DNA of 64,000 nucleotides from Mytilus galloprovincialis (GCF_965363235.1 NC_134843.1:94459795-94523794), one strand, 5' to 3'; counted from the stretch's first letter, positions 36,600-49,639 are shown. The notes: generated by a model not told the origin, from the sequence alone. Translations and numbers: made by a program.

Positions 36600-37905
36600 A
36601 AATTCTTTATTAGATAATTCGTCAAAGAAATTAAATGTGGCTTGCACATCGACTCTTGGTTAGAACAACTTCTTCAGATGAAAAATGTCTCCCAGTTGTG
36701 GTTATACAATTATTTCTTTGTGGTCCGCGTAATGCGACATGATCTATCAAGGATTTGAAGCATTGTCATTTTTTCTCATTTTCATTGTTTGTGAAAATGA
36801 TGTTACGAAAAATGAGAGTAACACAAATATCGATGTATATTCCAAAGGATATACAAAATCCTGTGCAAAAAGATACCGAAACACAATACTGATGCTAGTG
36901 TTGAAATCAATTCAAGTTTTTTGTTCAAGAACCTGCTTTGGTGTTACGAAATAATGGTATAGATGTGACTTGAATGGATCAAAAATGTGTAATTTTTGAC
37001 TGTTTCTTTGGTAAAATTGTTTTTTTTAAAATGAAGAACAAATTGTGTGACTTGTTGATTTTTATTATTCCTTTAACTAGCCTTGACCTGAAAGAATCAA
37101 TTATGCTACCTTCACCAGTCCAATATGTTTCAAAATGTAGAGGTTTGTTCCTTAAAATATAGGACAGATAAAGGTAACATAATGGTTTCTTACAGGTATA
37201 ACATTGTCCAATAACTGAAATAAATGGAAAAGCTTACATCAATCAAATGTCGTCGCAACAATATTTTAAATAAGAAAAAGGCACAGGAAAAATATATCTT
37301 TTATTCTTGCCAAGGCTCTGTCACCATTTTCTACATTGATAGTCATCGATTTAGGAAAAGGAAAGAGGTATAAGACACCAAGGTTAATTGTTTATACTTA
37401 CATTTATAACAAGACATCAAATTAAAATGCAATAATTCATCTAAAAAGGTAAATCATCGAAAACGCAAAAGATAAAAAAAATGGGCTCTTCTTTGTTTTA
37501 GATACCTTCAGTGTATGTAGAAACAACCTTATATTGTTGATATTTAAAAACGCTCAACAAAACCGCTTTCTTAATCAAAACATTATTATAACATTAATCA
37601 AAGCTTGGCTTGGTGTTTGAATTAGCCTATTCTATAGATGACGTGATTCAGATGTGGACCCTCAAATTATCACGTCCACTTTTCCAAAATTTGACCTTTA
37701 GAATTAAACTTTTTCCCAGGCTTGTATTAACGTGAGGAGCACAACGGGTGCCACATTTGCATCAGAATCTTAGATCACCCCACTTTTGGTAGGGTTCGTG
37801 TTTCTCAGTCTTTTTTGTTTTTTTGTACTATTGTTTGTCTGTTGGTCGTCTTTGTTTTTAACCATTGCATTGGTCAGTCTGTATATTTTGCCCTTTTTAT
37901 AGTAT
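36600..37905 (+). repeat. Duplicated segment upstream of locus C (partners 52940-53260 and 53970-54965)
   Basis: Shared phrases in order: ACTTCTTCAGATGAAAAATG, CAGTTGTGGTTATACAATTA, TTTGTGGTCC, GCGACATGAT, AAAAATGAGAGTAACACA, then TCTATAGATGACGTGATTCA and GATGTGGAC. An eroded Penelope-like type 2 tail follows at 37735-37905 (GGTGCCACATTTGC, GGTAGGGTTCGTGTT), and the same eroded tail is at 54783-54962, so that insertion predates the duplication. Some frames here (e.g. 36739-36954) are open but carry no motif. Confidence 0.65.
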
Positions 37906-37911
37906 ATATAC

Positions 37912-38150
37912 ACATGGAAAAAAGTATTGCAACACCTTGATTTTTTAAAACTTGAAAAATCATCCTCTTTTTTTGGATGAAATATAATAAAATATGTGTA
38001 TAATATTATTGAAACATAGTTTATGATAACATTGGCAGTGAAACGAACAAAAAATGTTTGAAAAAAAAAAAGATTTATATAATCACAATTTTAATAACAA
38101 AATGAAGTGTTTTTTGTACAAAAAAATGCATTTTACAACTTTTACTGTAG
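37912..38150. mobile_element. Possible Tc1-like element end
   Basis: TACACATGGAAAAAAGTATT then GCAACACC, followed by a non-coding A+T-rich stretch. I remember this as a frequent terminal sequence of mussel Tc1-like or MITE copies; no matching inverted end was confirmed. Confidence 0.35.
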
Positions 38151-38248
38151 TCGAACATGTCAGACATTTCAATATTAATCTTCAGATGAATGTTCAAATC
38201 ATGGTCGATCGTTATACGCCAAAGAATTAGTACTGTGTGATCAGCCTC

Positions 38249-38256
38249 TATTTAAA
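38249..38256 (+). promoter_or_regulatory. TATA-like box of locus C
   Basis: TATTTAAA lies 64 bp before the start codon. Locus D has TATATTTTA 58 bp before its start codon, at nearly the same distance, which supports a shared core promoter. Confidence 0.5.
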
Positions 38257-38312
38257 CGGATAACCGCATCTTAACGTCTTCAGATTCCTGCACACGGCCA
38301 TAGGAAGATAAC

Positions 38313-40122
38313 ATGAAGTTCACATTGTTGATGCTGATATTTTTTGTCAAAGCAACAGGTATTAACTAATGAGAAAATCTATGTTAGATTGAGATGGGTA
38401 TATAGTGTGATTTGTAGATTGGTCGAACTTTATCAAATGGTAGCAACTGTATCAATAATTACTTTACGAAATAAGAGTACATGCAATAACACAATTAAAA
38501 TCTCAAAATAACATTTAATTACTAAATTGGTAAAATTTCGATACTAATTCAGACGTCATTATACTTATTCAGGAGTCGCAAAATGAAATATCATTCAATG
38601 CAAGACGCTTAAAGAAGATTAAGCATTCATTCAACTAGTTAATTACAAGCAAGATTTGAGTTCTAATATTGATTAATTCTTTAAAAAAGATTGCATAGAA
38701 CAATTCATCAGACGTCAAGATGATAATATCATTTTTCTGTGGTTACGTAATAAATCAGGCGTAGAAATACGGATTTGGCTAAACAAAAATCGTCACACTG
38801 TGAACATTTCTTAAAGTGATATGAAACCTCAAATTAAAATAAATGATGCATATATTTTTTAAAACAAAATGGATAAATTTCATGATTAAACTTATGTACA
38901 AATACATGTACTTTTTTCTGACGAAAATTCTTTAATTTGTCCCCATTTAGAAGAAGTTTCCTTTTTTTGATTGCTTACTTCCAGAAACAAATTCGCCGAT
39001 ATATTTTCCGTATGCATAGTGACCTTAGAGTGAACGATCTCTTTAAAATCCTGTGATCGCAATACGCATGAATCAGTCACTTAAATAAACAATCATCTTG
39101 TTGTACATGTTGAACACGTGCTCAATAACCATGGTTTTTGTTGATTGTTTGATAAGGTGACAATATATACAATTCGGAGTCAAAACACGGCATTTAATGA
39201 TTGCAATATTTGTTAAATCATAACAGACAGAGAGAAAAAAAAAATTGAAGATTATACGATGTATTTACGTGAAACATGATACAATCGTACACAGAAGACT
39301 AAGTTTATGACATATACATGCATTGGTTCAAGAATTGGATAAATATTATTTTTCATCAGTCACTCGTTTCATATGACTTTATATCCAGCCAAAACATCTT
39401 TTACAGTTATATCTTACACATATGAAAGCTTAAATGTCGACTTATATTCAATTTTGATTCAATGTGTTTTCTTTACGTTTGTATATGATTGAAATAATCT
39501 TTGTTTACCGATTGATAAAGACCATCGTTACAAATTAGGTTCATGTAAAAATAATTTCAGCCTGATATTACTGTTCGAGATCAAATGAGAAATATAAACT
39601 ATTTACTGAAAAATAAATTCTTTCTTTGCTTAAGCATTTCATTTTTTTTTATATTTTTTCAATTGTAGATAATGTCTTTTCCCAATGTCCTAACTGCCCA
39701 TGTTTCCCGACGAACCAATTGGTTTGTTCAACCTATGGTGTGACCTTTAACAATGCATGTTATATGCAATGCTAGTAAGTATTTTCTGAAAACAGAAATA
39801 TGTCAAATTAAATTAAATTATATAATAATATTGTAATATTACAAAAAATTAAAGTTAATTTTATGTGTAGGATTATTCAAAAGATATATATGTTCATTAC
39901 AATTCATTGATTACCAATGTTTTTGTATTTCGTAATAAACGATAGAAAATGAATTTTCGTTTTAAAGAAACCTCTTCTCAAGGTTTGAGGGGTAAAAGTG
40001 CATTTGTTCAATTAACAATACGTATGCAAAAACACTGAACATTCTCCTAGAAACTGTCCATGACCGACGTGATATCTTATACGTTTTAATACAGTTTGCA
40101 AACTTTTGCCTGCAATGGTTGA
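38313..40122 (+). CDS. Locus C: secreted Kazal-like cysteine-rich peptide (59 aa, three coding exons)
   Basis: Coding exons are 38313-38358, 39669-39774 and 40095-40122. Exon 1 encodes a signal peptide (MKFTLLMLIFFVKAT) and ends in phase 1 at ACAG|GTATTA. Exon 2, after TTGTAG, has cysteines at residues 22, 25, 27, 35, 46 and 50; V-C-S-T-Y-G-V-T-F-N-N-A-C shows the Kazal C-x10-C spacing with G-x-T-F-x-N. It ends at TA|GTAAGT. Exon 3, after TACAG, adds Y-L-Q-T-F-A-C-N-G and then TGA, 13 codons before the next stop (40159-40161) and earlier than in B or D, so the last C-P-C is lost. A non-coding exon starts near 42032. It is probably secreted; protease inhibition is a family-based guess. It may be a functional short form or an early pseudogene. 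Confidence 0.72.
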
Positions 40123-40339
40123 TGTCCATGTCCAACTCCACCTCCACCACCAACTGTGTAGTAGATAAAGGTTAGTTAAAATATTGAAGATTTAAATTTT
40201 CAGAATTGTGTTTGAGGATAGGAATATGATTACAGTAATCTATTTCAGATAGCGAACAGTCTCAAACGAAAATCAAAATAACAAATTACAGATTCACAAT
40301 TTTTTTTATAGTCCGTTCTTATGTGTTGTTCTGTCACAC

Positions 40340-40680
40340 CAATGTCACAGGTTAGGGGGAATTTTGGGATCCCGCTAACATGTTTAACCCGCCAAATTCT
40401 GAATGTATTTGACTGTCCCAAGTAAGGAGCCTATAACTCAGTGGTGTCGGTTGTTGACGTGTTACATACATGTTTTTGTTCTTTGTTTGTACATAAATTT
40501 GGTTGTTAACTTTTTCGTTCATATTGTTTTACATTGTCATATCGGGGCCTTTTACAGTTGATTATGCGGTATGGGCATTGCTCATTGTTGAAGGCCTATG
40601 CTTTGTAATGTCTGTGTCATTTGGTCTCTTTTGCAGAGTTGTCTCATTGGCAATCATACCACATCATTTTTTCTCATTTT
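40340..40680 (+). repeat. 'CCCCGCCAAATT' family copy in locus C intron 3
   Basis: GGGATCCCGCTAACATGTTT, AACCCGCCAAATTCTGAATG, GTCCCAAGTAAGGAGCC, TTGATTATGCGGTATGGGC and GTTGTCTCATTGGCAATCAT, ending at ACCACATCA. Confidence 0.78.
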
Positions 40681-40719
40681 ACTTAACTTTGAACTTTGGA
40701 AATAAATCTTATATAAAAA

Positions 40720-40935
40720 AGTAAAGTGATGTGGTAGTATTGCAATTGAGACAACAATCCACCCAAATTCAAATAAAGTGGATGTACGCAATTATAGATA
40801 ACAATTTGAAAAAACATATACGTATAGTCGGCTATTAAGGCCACGTAAGTTACAAATCCTATTGAGAAATCCAACGGCCGTATGCATGTCATACAAATCA
40901 ACTGATGAAAAACAAATATGACACACATGAATCAA
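40720..40935 (-). repeat. Second family copy in inverted orientation
   Basis: TGATGTGGTAGTATTGCAAT then TGAGACAAC (40728-40756) is the reverse complement of 40638-40666, creating a head-to-head inverted pair with a ~60-bp spacer. The remnant at 62826-62945 in locus D matches it in position and direction. Confidence 0.7.
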
Positions 40936-42031
40936 CGGCTGCTAGTGACCTACAGGCTCCTGACTTGGATCAGGCTCATAAGGAAAATGGCATGTTGGAA
41001 CATCTTTGTGACCTATCAGTCCTCTTCATCTAGTAAAGGATAGAAGGACTACAGCACACCATAAGAACATAATATTAAAATCATTTGAAAATGGTTCAAC
41101 CTATTAGATTCTTACATATCAAAATGAAAATATAAAACCAATCACGGACCGCACATACAAATCCATTTATACAGTCGTAACAAAAAAAAGACACAACGTA
41201 CAGTTACAGACAACTATTTCAAAGCCGAATAACAACTAATAATGAAATTGTGTATCTTAAACTTATAAATCAATAAGTAAACGCGTCCAACATGCAATGG
41301 ATTTAAAGACGTCTTTCATAGTAAGAGATATAACATGCATTTGTGCAATGCCAAACTATTGGTATGACAAGATAGTTGTACCTTGAAAGTACATATGTCT
41401 ATATAAGTTCTATTTAGAATGCAAAAATTAATCAGAAATCCGTCAGATGAAGCCAATATTCTGATATCTTGAATTTTAAATTTTAAATGATTTAATGACT
41501 AAAGTATCTTCAGTTGTTACACACTTATCTAACCGGTCTTGTATTGATAGTTGTATATTCTCAATTACCCTGAAGCCCTTTAACATCTCACAAGTACTAA
41601 AATCCAAACTAAAAGACACGAAGAAAATATTTCATTTGAAGGCTTTTATCTCTGATATATAGTTAATAATTTCAAGTCAACGGCTGTTATACTGAAAAAA
41701 GTATATTCGCTTCCAGATATATAATACATAGACGTTTATGTTTAAATTGTTCACATCGATGTAGAAGACTGTAAAGTGATCATGAAATTTAAATACTTAG
41801 TAATGAAATAAGAAGTTACTCTGGTTTGGGGTCTTATATGTACTATGCCGATTTTGGCTCCATGCATTTTATGCAATTTTTATCTGGCAGTTTACAACCT
41901 TAAATTCAATGAGAACGATTCATTTCTTTGTTTTAAGTTGATTCTGTTCTATTCAATATTTACAAGAGTTAATTGGACTTAAAGCAATGTGTTATAATTA
42001 AAATAATCGAAAAGACACATTTCTTTTTCAG

Positions 42032-42090
42032 CACCAAGTGAGACTGAAATATCAGAAAATCTAATTAAATTAAAAAAAATAACATTTAAA
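42032..42090 (+). other. Locus C exon 4 (3' UTR)
   Basis: After the acceptor TTTTTCAG, CACCAAGTGAGACTGAAAT matches locus D (63273) base for base over 18 positions and locus B (26409) with few changes. No reading frame continues, so it is untranslated. Conservation of a non-coding exon in three copies supports a real transcript structure. Confidence 0.7.
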
Positions 42091-42654
42091 TTGTAATTTC
42101 GTCTTGTCTACTGGTTATGGAAAAGAAGAGTAAGATAAGAGTTTGAAGTCATTCAAACTATCTTGCATGTTTGATGTTGATGTTTATATGATGGTTTATG
42201 TGACAACTCTTCGACATTCCCCAAAGTATAACTAAGTAGATACAATTCATTAAAAATATAGTCAAACAATTCTGGATAAATGAAATATTTGATAACATTG
42301 TTTTTTACTCGTTCACTGTGAATTGATCTTCTAATAACTCCGGTGTGTACAACGCATCAGACTACTGATCAACAAGGCGATATACATATACATTGTAGAT
42401 GGGTTATTTTCGTATGTTAAATACAGAGCATACCTTACATACTATATTTTTATCTCAAATATACATATAAAAAAGATGTGGGATGATTGTCACTGAGACT
42501 TATATATTTGCCAACCAAGGGATTTACAGGGTCATCACTACATATAAAGTAGAGTTTTATAATGTATTTAATTGAGTTTCAAAACTTCAAACGATCACAG
42601 TGTGCGTTTCCCTCATTATGAGGTGACCAACTACCTCATTAAAAAGAAAATCAC

Positions 42655-42900
42655 AACAATACTGAACCCCGAGGAAAAATTCAAAACGGAAAGTCTCTGA
42701 TCAAATGGCAAAATCAAAAGCTGAAACACATCAAACAAATGGATAACAACTGTCATATTCCTGACTTGGTATAGGCATTTCCTTATGTAGAAGTTGGGGA
42801 ATAAACTTTGTTTTATAGCTAGCTAACCCTCTCTTTTGTATGATAATAATACAACAGTCATCATTGTGCATTCCGCTTACTATGTATTTTATAAATAAAG
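42655..42900. repeat. 'CACCATTTTCTACAT' family, best copy, reversed
   Basis: ACTGAACCCCGAGGAAAAATT, AAAGTCTCTGATCAAATGGC, AACACATCAAACAAATGGAT, AACAACTGTCATATTCCTGA and CTTGGTATAGGCATTT. Confidence 0.75.
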
Positions 42901-43329
42901 CTTCTGATTCATACATGATTGAACAATTAGAAAGACATTAATCACCACCCTAACATTTAAAAATTATGCATAGCTTTTGTGCCACGTAAAACTCGTCGTT
43001 GTTCTCAAACTAAGTGATACGGCAACGTCAGTAAAAAGTCTTTCTATAATTCGATAGATTTTTTAATTTGTTAAACCATTAGACAAAGATATAACAACAA
43101 TCATAAACAATCGTTACATATAAAGTCTCAACAACCCAAATAATGATTATAAATTGAAATGATACAAAGAAAACCTACGACATCTTCAAAATATCCTGAT
43201 AAAAGTTTACCAAAAAGATCGCATCGGCGAATTGATTTTATAACGTGTTCATGTCGTATGATGCTTATATAAAATTACAACTGAACAAATACGTCGTGAG
43301 CCAAACTAAACCATTGGACAAAATGTGTG

Positions 43330-44880
43330 GTAATCTCTGTTACAGATATTCAATAACGGTCAACAACTTGTTATTGCATAAATGAAACTTTCGAAGGGAT
43401 GTCTACAACTTTACCACTCAGAACCCTTGGTACCATAGTTTTCTCAGAAGTATAAACCCGCTTTTATAACGTGGTATCTCAAATTAGAAAACAAATGAAG
43501 AAATATATACCTCGTATGCAGGTGTTGCAGTAATGTTACTACACAGTAACGGAAAGTTATCAATCATAAATTTTGCCGTAAAGGCTTTCTTTGCAACCTT
43601 CACAATTACTAAATGTGAATGAAGATATGAGAAAGATTTAACTGTATCTGTAATATCCTATGTTCAATAAGGTAAATTTGTTTCACGAAGTTACACTTTT
43701 TCGTCTTTTTAACTTTTTTTATTCAAGCGTCACTAATTAGTCTTCTGTAGAAGAATCGCGAGTTCGGTGTTATTACAAAATTTTAATCCTGGTATCTTTG
43801 ATGAGTTTATTTGATATTTCTGTATATAGAAATCATCTCTATAACTGAAAGTCTTGTGCAGTCAGTTTTGTGACCTAAACATATTATAATTTGTTATATG
43901 GTTGGTTCTGGTTGCTGTTTATATCGTTTTTTTTATCTATCATACTTTCACTTCGTTTGATGTGTTTTATCATTTGATTTTGCCATTTGATCAGAGACGT
44001 TCCGTTTTGAATTTTCCTCGGAGTTCAGTATGTTTGTGATTTTACTTTTTTCAAGATAATCGAGAAAAACGAAACACCGTCCAATAAGGGCACTGGTTCC
44101 GTTTGACAGTGTAAAATAATGGCAATGACCCTTTAGGGATGGATTTGTGGGGAATTTGTGGGGTTTAGACAGTTTCGGTCTATATTTGAGTTTACACAAA
44201 CTTGACGAAAATAGATTATTGTGTATTGTGTTGCTTAGAAATCAACCGTAAAATTTAGAGTTACATTTTTTTGGTTAAGGGTTTTTTTATCTGTCGTATT
44301 AGATAACTATTATTAGCATTTTCTAATATCTTTTATAAGTCATAACATTTACTTATTATATGCTAATATGCTTTAAATTTACGGAGAATCACTTGTATTT
44401 GGGAGTCAATTGGTTGTAATATGGACAGTTTTGTATATCTTTTATTGATGGCATTTGTCCAGTTCATTGTTTTTTTTTAGGTGTAATACCACCAAATCAT
44501 GGTACGTGACATCCGGTTGTATACGAAAATAGGTCGAAAAAAATATTCCCTTGAATTTGACAGTTGTAGGTAATTAATCCAACATTTTATTGCAGTAAAA
44601 GATTTCTGTGTCATAAACGTATGTCTTGGGTATTTCAAAGCACCATTATTTTTTTTATTTTGGATTTTTTGTAATCTTGAGGTTACATGGTGACTAAACC
44701 TTGGTTAACTTCCAGTGATGGTTATTTTCTTAATTGCAATGAAATGTTATTTGAATTTTTTTTTATAGTACTGGACAGGATAAAACTTTACTCATGTCAA
44801 GTATTTCTTTATTTGAAACAACGATAATTTTTTTGAAAAGTGCAAATTTAACAAAAAAAAAATAAAAATAAAAAAAAGAG
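43330..44880. other. Non-coding stretch with a partial repeat at 43955-44060
   Basis: 43955-44060 is a forward copy of the 'CACCATTTTCTACAT' family end (CGTTTGATGTGTTTTATCAT, TTTGATCAGAGACGTTCCG, GAGTTCAGTATGTTTGTGAT). Nothing else was recognised. Confidence 0.5.
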
Positions 44881-44884
44881 AAAA

Positions 44885-46776
44885 GATCTTTCCTTAATCT
44901 TTCCTTTGCCAACAAAGGTATCGATGGCGTCAACTTAGGCAATATTCTTCATCCTATATTAGTTCAATCGAAAATACCTCCTTATTTCAAAGACCAGTCT
45001 GTACCAATCATTTCTTATACCTATACCAAACCTATTGCAACTAAAATTTTCAATTACAAACACGTTTTGCAGGATCTCGATATTGACGACTTCAAGTCTA
45101 AACTCCTGATTGCACTTGTGCTAGTTCAAAATTCACATATCCTGCTGGACACGTTATTATCGGTGACCTCAATATTGTTAATAACACTTCTTTACGAAAT
45201 GTGTTATCGAAAGGTCCAAAATATCGTGAGCCTAAATCCATCAATTGGAAATACAACTTTAAAATTTTGATGGATTCAGTTAAGGATTATGCCAGGCAAT
45301 GGGCTAAGCGTGAGAAGAAAGACGTAGACCCTCTTTCCGAATGTATTAAGGCTGTGAGGTCGTTGATACAAATCAGAATTAAGAAACTGAATGGGTCTAT
45401 CAATGCCCATGCTACGTCAATCTTTAAAGACCCACATGTTGCAAAACACCTATCCTATCTCCACGACAAATATGTTGTAAAACACATTACATTAACTGCT
45501 TGATAAACGAATTAGGTATTGACAATTCACTTGGAAACTCAACATATCACCTAACGACACTTACCAAAGAGGAAATCCAGGATAATCATAGGTCTGTTCT
45601 GTGTTCCTTTGGAATTTCAACCAAAGATGAAGAACTGGATCTTCCATCACTGTATTGGATACCTAAACTACATAAATGTCCTTACAAGCAACGGTATATT
45701 GCTGGGTCTTCCAAGTGCTCCACGAAACCTCTTCCTAAATTATTAACATCTTTTTTATCAGCAATCAAAGACGGTCTTCAAAGTTATTGTGAAACTGCCT
45801 ATTCTAGAGGGGGCGTGAATCAAATGTGGATACTTAACAATTCCAAAGATCTTTTAGAGTACATACAATCTAACACTCTTTCATCTTGTAACAGTATTAA
45901 AACATTTGACTTTTCTACTCTTTACACAAGTAATCCACATTCCAAACTAAGAGACAAATTAAAAGAGTTGGTATTGCTTTGCTTCGTAAAAAAGAATGGC
46001 CACTGTAGATACAAGTATCTTGTCTTAGGGAGGGATAAATCCTACTTTGTAAAGGATCACTCTGATTTAAACAAAAAATTCTCTGAAACTGATATTATCA
46101 AGATGCTTGATTTCTTCATTGACAATATATTTGTTACGTTTGGAGGACGTGTTTTTCAACAGACTGTCGGCATTCCAATGGGAACAAACTGTGTCCCTCT
46201 ACTTGCCGACTTGTTTCTTTATTATTATGAGGCTGACTTCATGCAGGAACTTCTTAAGAAGAAAAATAAGAAGTTAGCAATATCCTTTAACTCTACTTTC
46301 CGCTATATAGATGATGCTCTTTCACTAAATAATTCAAAATTTGGTGACTATGTGGAACAAATCTATCCCATAGATCTAGAGATAAAGGATACTACAGATA
46401 CAGTAAAGTCGGCCTCATATCTTGACTTACATCTAGAAATTGACAATAAGGATCGATTGAAAACAAAACTTTACGACAAAAGAGATGAGTTCAGCTTTCC
46501 AATTGTGAACTTTCCATTTCTAAGTAGCAACATTCCAGCAGCACCTGCATACGGGGTATATATCTCCCAATTGATACGATATTCCCGTGCTTGCGATTCC
46601 TATCATGATTTTCTTGATAGAGTGTTGCTGCTCACAAGGAAGCTATTAAACCAAGAGTTCCAAATGGTGAAGTTGAAATCATCCCTTCGTAAATTTTACG
46701 GACGCCGTCACGGGTTGGGTGACCGTTATGGAATAACCGTTTCACAAATGATATCGTATATGTTCCTTACGTCGTA
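44885..46776 (+). mobile_element. Penelope-like retroelement, 5'-truncated, RT region open
   Basis: The open RT frame 45500-46777 (425 aa) carries LPSLYWIPKLHKCPYKQRY (near residue 50), FDFSTLYTS (near 135), TVGIPMGTNCVPLLADLFL (near 222), the catalytic FRYIDDALSLN (near 270), LDLHLEI and the thumb-like AYGVYISQLIRYSRACDSY. Upstream coding text (44885-45480) holds LSFANKGI, a GHVII-type segment and LSKGPKYREPKSINW, parallel to the element at 1260-4300, but no nuclease region precedes it, so the copy is 5' truncated. It is younger than the first element, with few breaks. The motif set identifies a Penelope-like RT rather than an LTR or LINE enzyme. Confidence 0.88.
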
Positions 46777-46778
46777 AC

Positions 46779-47082
46779 TACAATCCCGTTCCCTTTCATG
46801 AATGTGACCTACCGAATTAGACTATTTACTGGATTTGTTATCACGTAAGCAGCACGACGGTTGTAACATGTGGAGCAGGATCCGCTTACCCTTCCGGAGC
46901 ACCTGAGATCACCCCTAGTTTTTTGGTGGGGTTTGTGTTGTTTATTCTTTAGTTTTCTATGTTGTGTCATGTGTGCTGTTGTTTGTTTGTCTTTTTTCAT
47001 TTTTAGCCATGGCGTTGTCAGTTTGTTTTAGATTTATGAGTTTGACCGTCCCTTTGGTATCTTTCGCCCCCCTTTAACAAGG
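46779..47082 (+). repeat. Penelope-like 3' tail (type 2), attached to its RT
   Basis: Runs from the RT stop (46775-46777) through AATGTGACCTACCGAATTAG, CAGCACGACGG, GGAGCAGGATCCGCTTACCC, TTTGGTGGGGTTTGTG and GCCATGGCGTTGTCAGTTTG to TTTGGTATCTTTCG. It is the reference copy for the solo tails at 14657, 22215, 27340, 37735 and 54783. Confidence 0.85.
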
Positions 47083-47302
47083 ACTAATAGGGGAAAATCA
47101 ATGGTGGTATTACACCTTTATAATATATGCATACATTTAGTTAAACGAATCATTATTTGATGTCAATAATTTTTAGAAAGAGTCAATTCGGGGTTTTAGA
47201 AATATTTACGTTGGAGTAGACCTTTTACATATTGTATTGGTGCCAATTTTTTATGTTATCAGTAGTTGGCTTTTCATCTGAAAAAAAAACATCATTAGAA
47301 TA

Positions 47303-47450
47303 TTTGTTATGGGGCCAGCGGAAGGACACCTCTGGGTGCGGGAATTTCTCGCTACATTGAAGACCTGTTGGTGACCTTCTGCTGTTGTTTGTCTCTATGG
47401 TCGAGTTGTTGTCTCTTGGACACATTCCCCATTTCCATTTTTAATTTTAA
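47303..47450 (+). repeat. Penelope-like 3' tail (type 1), solo
   Basis: GGGGCCAGCGGAAGGACACC, GGTGCGGGAATTTCTCGCTA, CATTGAAGACCTGTTGGTGA, GACACATTCCCCATTTCCAT. A short remnant of the window-start repeat follows at 47468-47515. Confidence 0.8.
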
Positions 47451-47519
47451 AGCGTATAAATTGTAACACTAGAAACACGTTTCGTAAAACAGAACACTCA
47501 TCAGTGGCACTTAAATAAG

Positions 47520-49600
47520 TTACATATAGTTAAATTTTGTATAGTGGAAGTCAATCAAAACTCAATATTTTCAAAATGGAATCCTTTATTTGTTTTTACC
47601 AATGGATTTAATTTTTTTTAGATTGTCGTAAACCATTTTTACTTTGATCTCTTTTCATTTAAAAATGTAAGAAAATTAAGTCGAAATGACCATTTGAGAT
47701 ATTTAGAGTTTAAGTTGATCAAATCTAAGCTATTCTTCATATTTTAACAGTGAAAGCTTCAGTATAAGTAAATAAATGAGACAACTAAGAGAGAAACCGC
47801 TGTTTTTAGAGAATTCAATTGTTTTAATGCAAATTTATCGCAAGCAACAACATATAATTGTTGTTTTTTTTGCATCTGTATTACATTTTTTATGGGCAAA
47901 TTTCATGCAGTGTAATAATTTTTTATCCTTGATATGCTTACACAAGCCTTTAAACGTAATGAAGGTGTAGGACAGCAGCTGTTATTTGTGTATACATTTA
48001 GAATTTTAGGAGATGTGGTATAATTGCCAATGATTCAGTAACTTAGTTGAAGCTCACAATCAAATATGAATTCTAAAAGATGATGTCAACTACGGTTAAA
48101 GTAATCTACACCAAGTAGTACGTAGTAGAAAAACTTAATAAGTTTGAGTATTTATTTTAAAATCTTATAAAAAGTTAATTATAAACAGTTGACCACTTGT
48201 CACTGTAAAATATGAGCAGAGCGTTAACCAGTGAATTTAATTCAATCTGAGAAGTTGCTATCACGGATATTGTACTGTTTGCCCCGCTTCCTTTGATAAG
48301 AAAATAATATACGAAAAAATCTAAATGCAATATCTTTCACCATATAATTTTTATTTTAAGCAAATATACCAATATTAATGAGAATGACTGATATATTCCT
48401 GTTCTAATTTATAGTTGGTACTTTTTTGTCTATATAATGTGTTTTTGCTTATCAAACAACAAAAAAGAGGGTTTGATTGATAGCAGCTTATTTTCAAAAA
48501 CTAGAACACCAAAAAAGATTACGTTATAAATGGCTGTATAACGTCAAAACCACAAACAACAACATCAAAAGATGTTAAATCATATGTATATCTCAAGAAA
48601 AAATAATGTATTATTTGCGTAAAGAAATATTTTAAGTACTTTTATGTTATGTATTAGTTATTTATTTGTCCTGAATGTTCTTGTGTTTATTCTTACTATA
48701 CTTCTGTCACGTACGTGTAATGTTGTCATTTTAGCGGTATTCTTAACATTGCAATCTAAGCGTGAAGTTTTGCTAGCGATTACATCAGGTTCAACCCGCC
48801 ATCTTTCCTTACAATTTCCTGTATAAGTCAGGAATATGGCAGATGTTATAAAATAGTTTGTTTCTATGCAATATTTGCGTTTGATCTTGTTGCAGCAGTG
48901 TTCTGTTTTCCTGTTGTTTTCATTTTATACTTGATGTGTTTGTCTCGGTTTTGTGTTGTAACCCAGATGTTTTTTCGCTAAATTAATCGATCTATGAACA
49001 GATTCATATTGGTTATAAATGATATATGCCAACTTACAAAAACAATGTTTACAACTCTTGTATCATTTAAAATGTTTAATAATTGCCTTAATCTTTTTTA
49101 ATGTGCTGACAGCTTCCATTACATGATTTGATTTTGTTTTCGTACTGATGATTTGGTCATTCTTAGTATGGCTTCAACATTGCATAATTATAAAATAATG
49201 TTTAGAAATGTCATAGTTTTTCATTGCATGATGTGTTTGTTCCCGTATTTGATGTGTTATTCTGTAATATGGATATCACATTACTTAATATAGAGTTAAA
49301 CAACATGGCCATTTAGGAAACATTAGTTCCTTTTTTTTTTAATGTGCATCGGATCGGTATAGCTATCCATAGATTTAAACTGCGAATAAAATTAGAGTTA
49401 CTGTTCAGAGCTATGTTATAACAACAATGAACTGAGGGTCATGCGTATATTACGGGAAATGGAAGACAAGAATAAGGATACAAAATACTAAAAATAACAA
49501 TATTTCAGACAAAAAGGTGATATTCCCTCACCACGTGGTCCGCTCTTTTAAAATGTATGCAGTAATATAGTGAACCCTGTGTCTTCCCTCGTCTTACCGA
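47520..49600. other. Non-coding stretch, including the 3' flank of locus C (48245-48640)
   Basis: 48245-48640 aligns with 28915-29290. 48782-48840 and 48885-49000 carry fragments of two dispersed families. No gene seen. Confidence 0.5.
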
Positions 49601-49639
49601 AAAGTAAAACATGCTACACAGAAGAACCAGTGATCAGTA

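Noticed and set aside
39962-40153. Minus-strand 63-aa frame starting MVVEVELDMD
   Set aside because: It is the antisense of locus C exon 3 and its intron; the plus strand has matching splice sites and paralogues.
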